From Acidobacteriota bacterium (GTDB lineage Bacteria; Acidobacteriota; Terriglobia; Bryobacterales; Bryobacteraceae), in the NCBI GenBank assembly GCA_947466555.1, contig CANIFK010000356.1, positions 1-6,030 on the forward strand: a stretch of 6,030 nt of DNA, given 5' to 3'. Below are positions 5,666 through 6,030 of this stretch, piece after piece. Both the position numbers and the translations under genes were made by a program. How positions within the stretch are numbered: the first letter of the stretch is position 1; every line of letters starts with the position of its first letter. Below the pieces are notes generated by a model that was not told the DNA's origin, did no database searches, and was given only the letters and a program-made list of their open reading frames with translations.

Positions 5666-6030
5666 ATGGAAGACATGCTCAGTCAAACCTTCGCCGCCCT
5701 GGCCGATCCGACGCGCAGAGCGATGTTGGCACGTCTCTCGCAGGGCGAGGCGAACGTGTCGGAACTGGCGCAACCGTTTCTGAAGAGCATGAGTTTGCCC
5801 GCGCTTTCGAAACACGTGAAGGTTTTGGAGCGGGCCGGACTGATTACGAAGTCCAAGGACGCGCAGTGCCGTTCGTGCAAGCTGCGTGGCGCCGGACTGC
5901 GGGTTGCGGCCGATTGGGTGGAGCAATACCGGGTGTATTGGGAAGAAAGTTTTGACCGCCTGGATGCCTATTTGAAAGCTACGGCTGGGAAGAAAAAAGG
6001 GAAGGACAAAGGCAATGGCCGCACGACATA
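5666..6030 (+). CDS. ArsR-family transcriptional regulator, SRPBCC-linked type (3' end at or beyond window edge)
   Basis: The frame is open from ATG 5666 for 121 codons and the window ends in an incomplete TA, so the stop may be the very next base or further on. GAGAG lies 5 nt before the ATG; the in-frame ATG at 5675 has a poorer site. The product is a winged helix-turn-helix repressor: ALADPTRRAMLARL (11-24) opens it, recognition helix SLPALSKHVKVLERAGLI is at 43-60, and the wing is around 62-73. The WVEQYRVYWEESFDRLDAYL end (84-103) is typical of ArsR proteins encoded next to an SRPBCC (AHSA1-like) gene. The classic metal motif ELCVCDL is absent, so metal sensing is not supported. A CxxC pair, Cys68 and Cys71, lies in the wing. 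The tail (104-117) is Lys-rich. It probably represses its own operon through the palindrome just upstream. Confidence 0.9.
   Translation, partial: MEDMLSQTFAALADPTRRAMLARLSQGEANVSELAQPFLKSMSLPALSKHVKVLERAGLITKSKDAQCRSCKLRGAGLRVAADWVEQYRVYWEESFDRLDAYLKATAGKKKGKDKGNGRTT
6015..6030 (+). CDS. Possible start of an overlapping SRPBCC-domain gene
   Basis: ATG at 6015-6017 lies in another frame from the ArsR gene and reads MAARH up to the window edge. GGGAAGGA at 5999-6006 could be its ribosome binding site, 8 nt before the ATG. ArsR genes of this type are commonly followed by, and overlap, a gene for an SRPBCC/AHSA1-like protein, and such proteins often begin in this style. Only five codons are visible, so this is inference from context. 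Confidence 0.3.

Overview
The window is a GC-rich bacterial chromosome segment. It carries the 3' part of a large soluble PQQ-dependent dehydrogenase, a DUF4159 protein, an ExbD-type protein, a secreted tandem alpha/beta-hydrolase and an ArsR regulator of the SRPBCC-linked kind. This combination, with many secreted proteins and a very G-rich top strand, resembles soil Acidobacteriota of the Solibacter/Bryobacter group. That placement is an inference from gene content and protein style; no rRNA or marker gene is present.

Layout: four genes run rightward (1-3533). They are the PQQ dehydrogenase (5' end outside the window), a signal-peptide protein with a C-terminal PKD-like domain, the DUF4159 protein, and a short ExbD/TolR protein. 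The last two are 34 bp apart and probably co-transcribed. A convergent gene on the minus strand (3640-5574) encodes the 644-residue exported hydrolase, and a short palindromic terminator-like hairpin lies between the convergent ends. Divergent from the hydrolase, an ArsR regulator (5666 to the right edge) is preceded by a symmetric palindrome that is a good operator candidate. The reading frame of a probable SRPBCC partner may begin at 6015, overlapping the ArsR gene.

How the genes work together: the periplasmic oxidation (PQQ enzyme) and ester hydrolysis (hydrolase) genes fit a life of degrading plant or microbial matter, but nothing shows that they form one pathway. ExbD normally works with ExbB and a TonB-like protein to energise the outer membrane; no ExbB is encoded here. 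The most unusual features are at the RNA/DNA level: a 16-bp hairpin that contains the DUF4159 start codon, a hairpin that contains the Shine-Dalgarno of the preceding gene, and the centred palindrome before the ArsR gene. At the protein level, the hydrolase has a second hydrolase-like half whose nucleophile-elbow position appears to be Ala. I found no mobile element, CRISPR array, tRNA or rRNA, and no clear evidence of a wholly new system.
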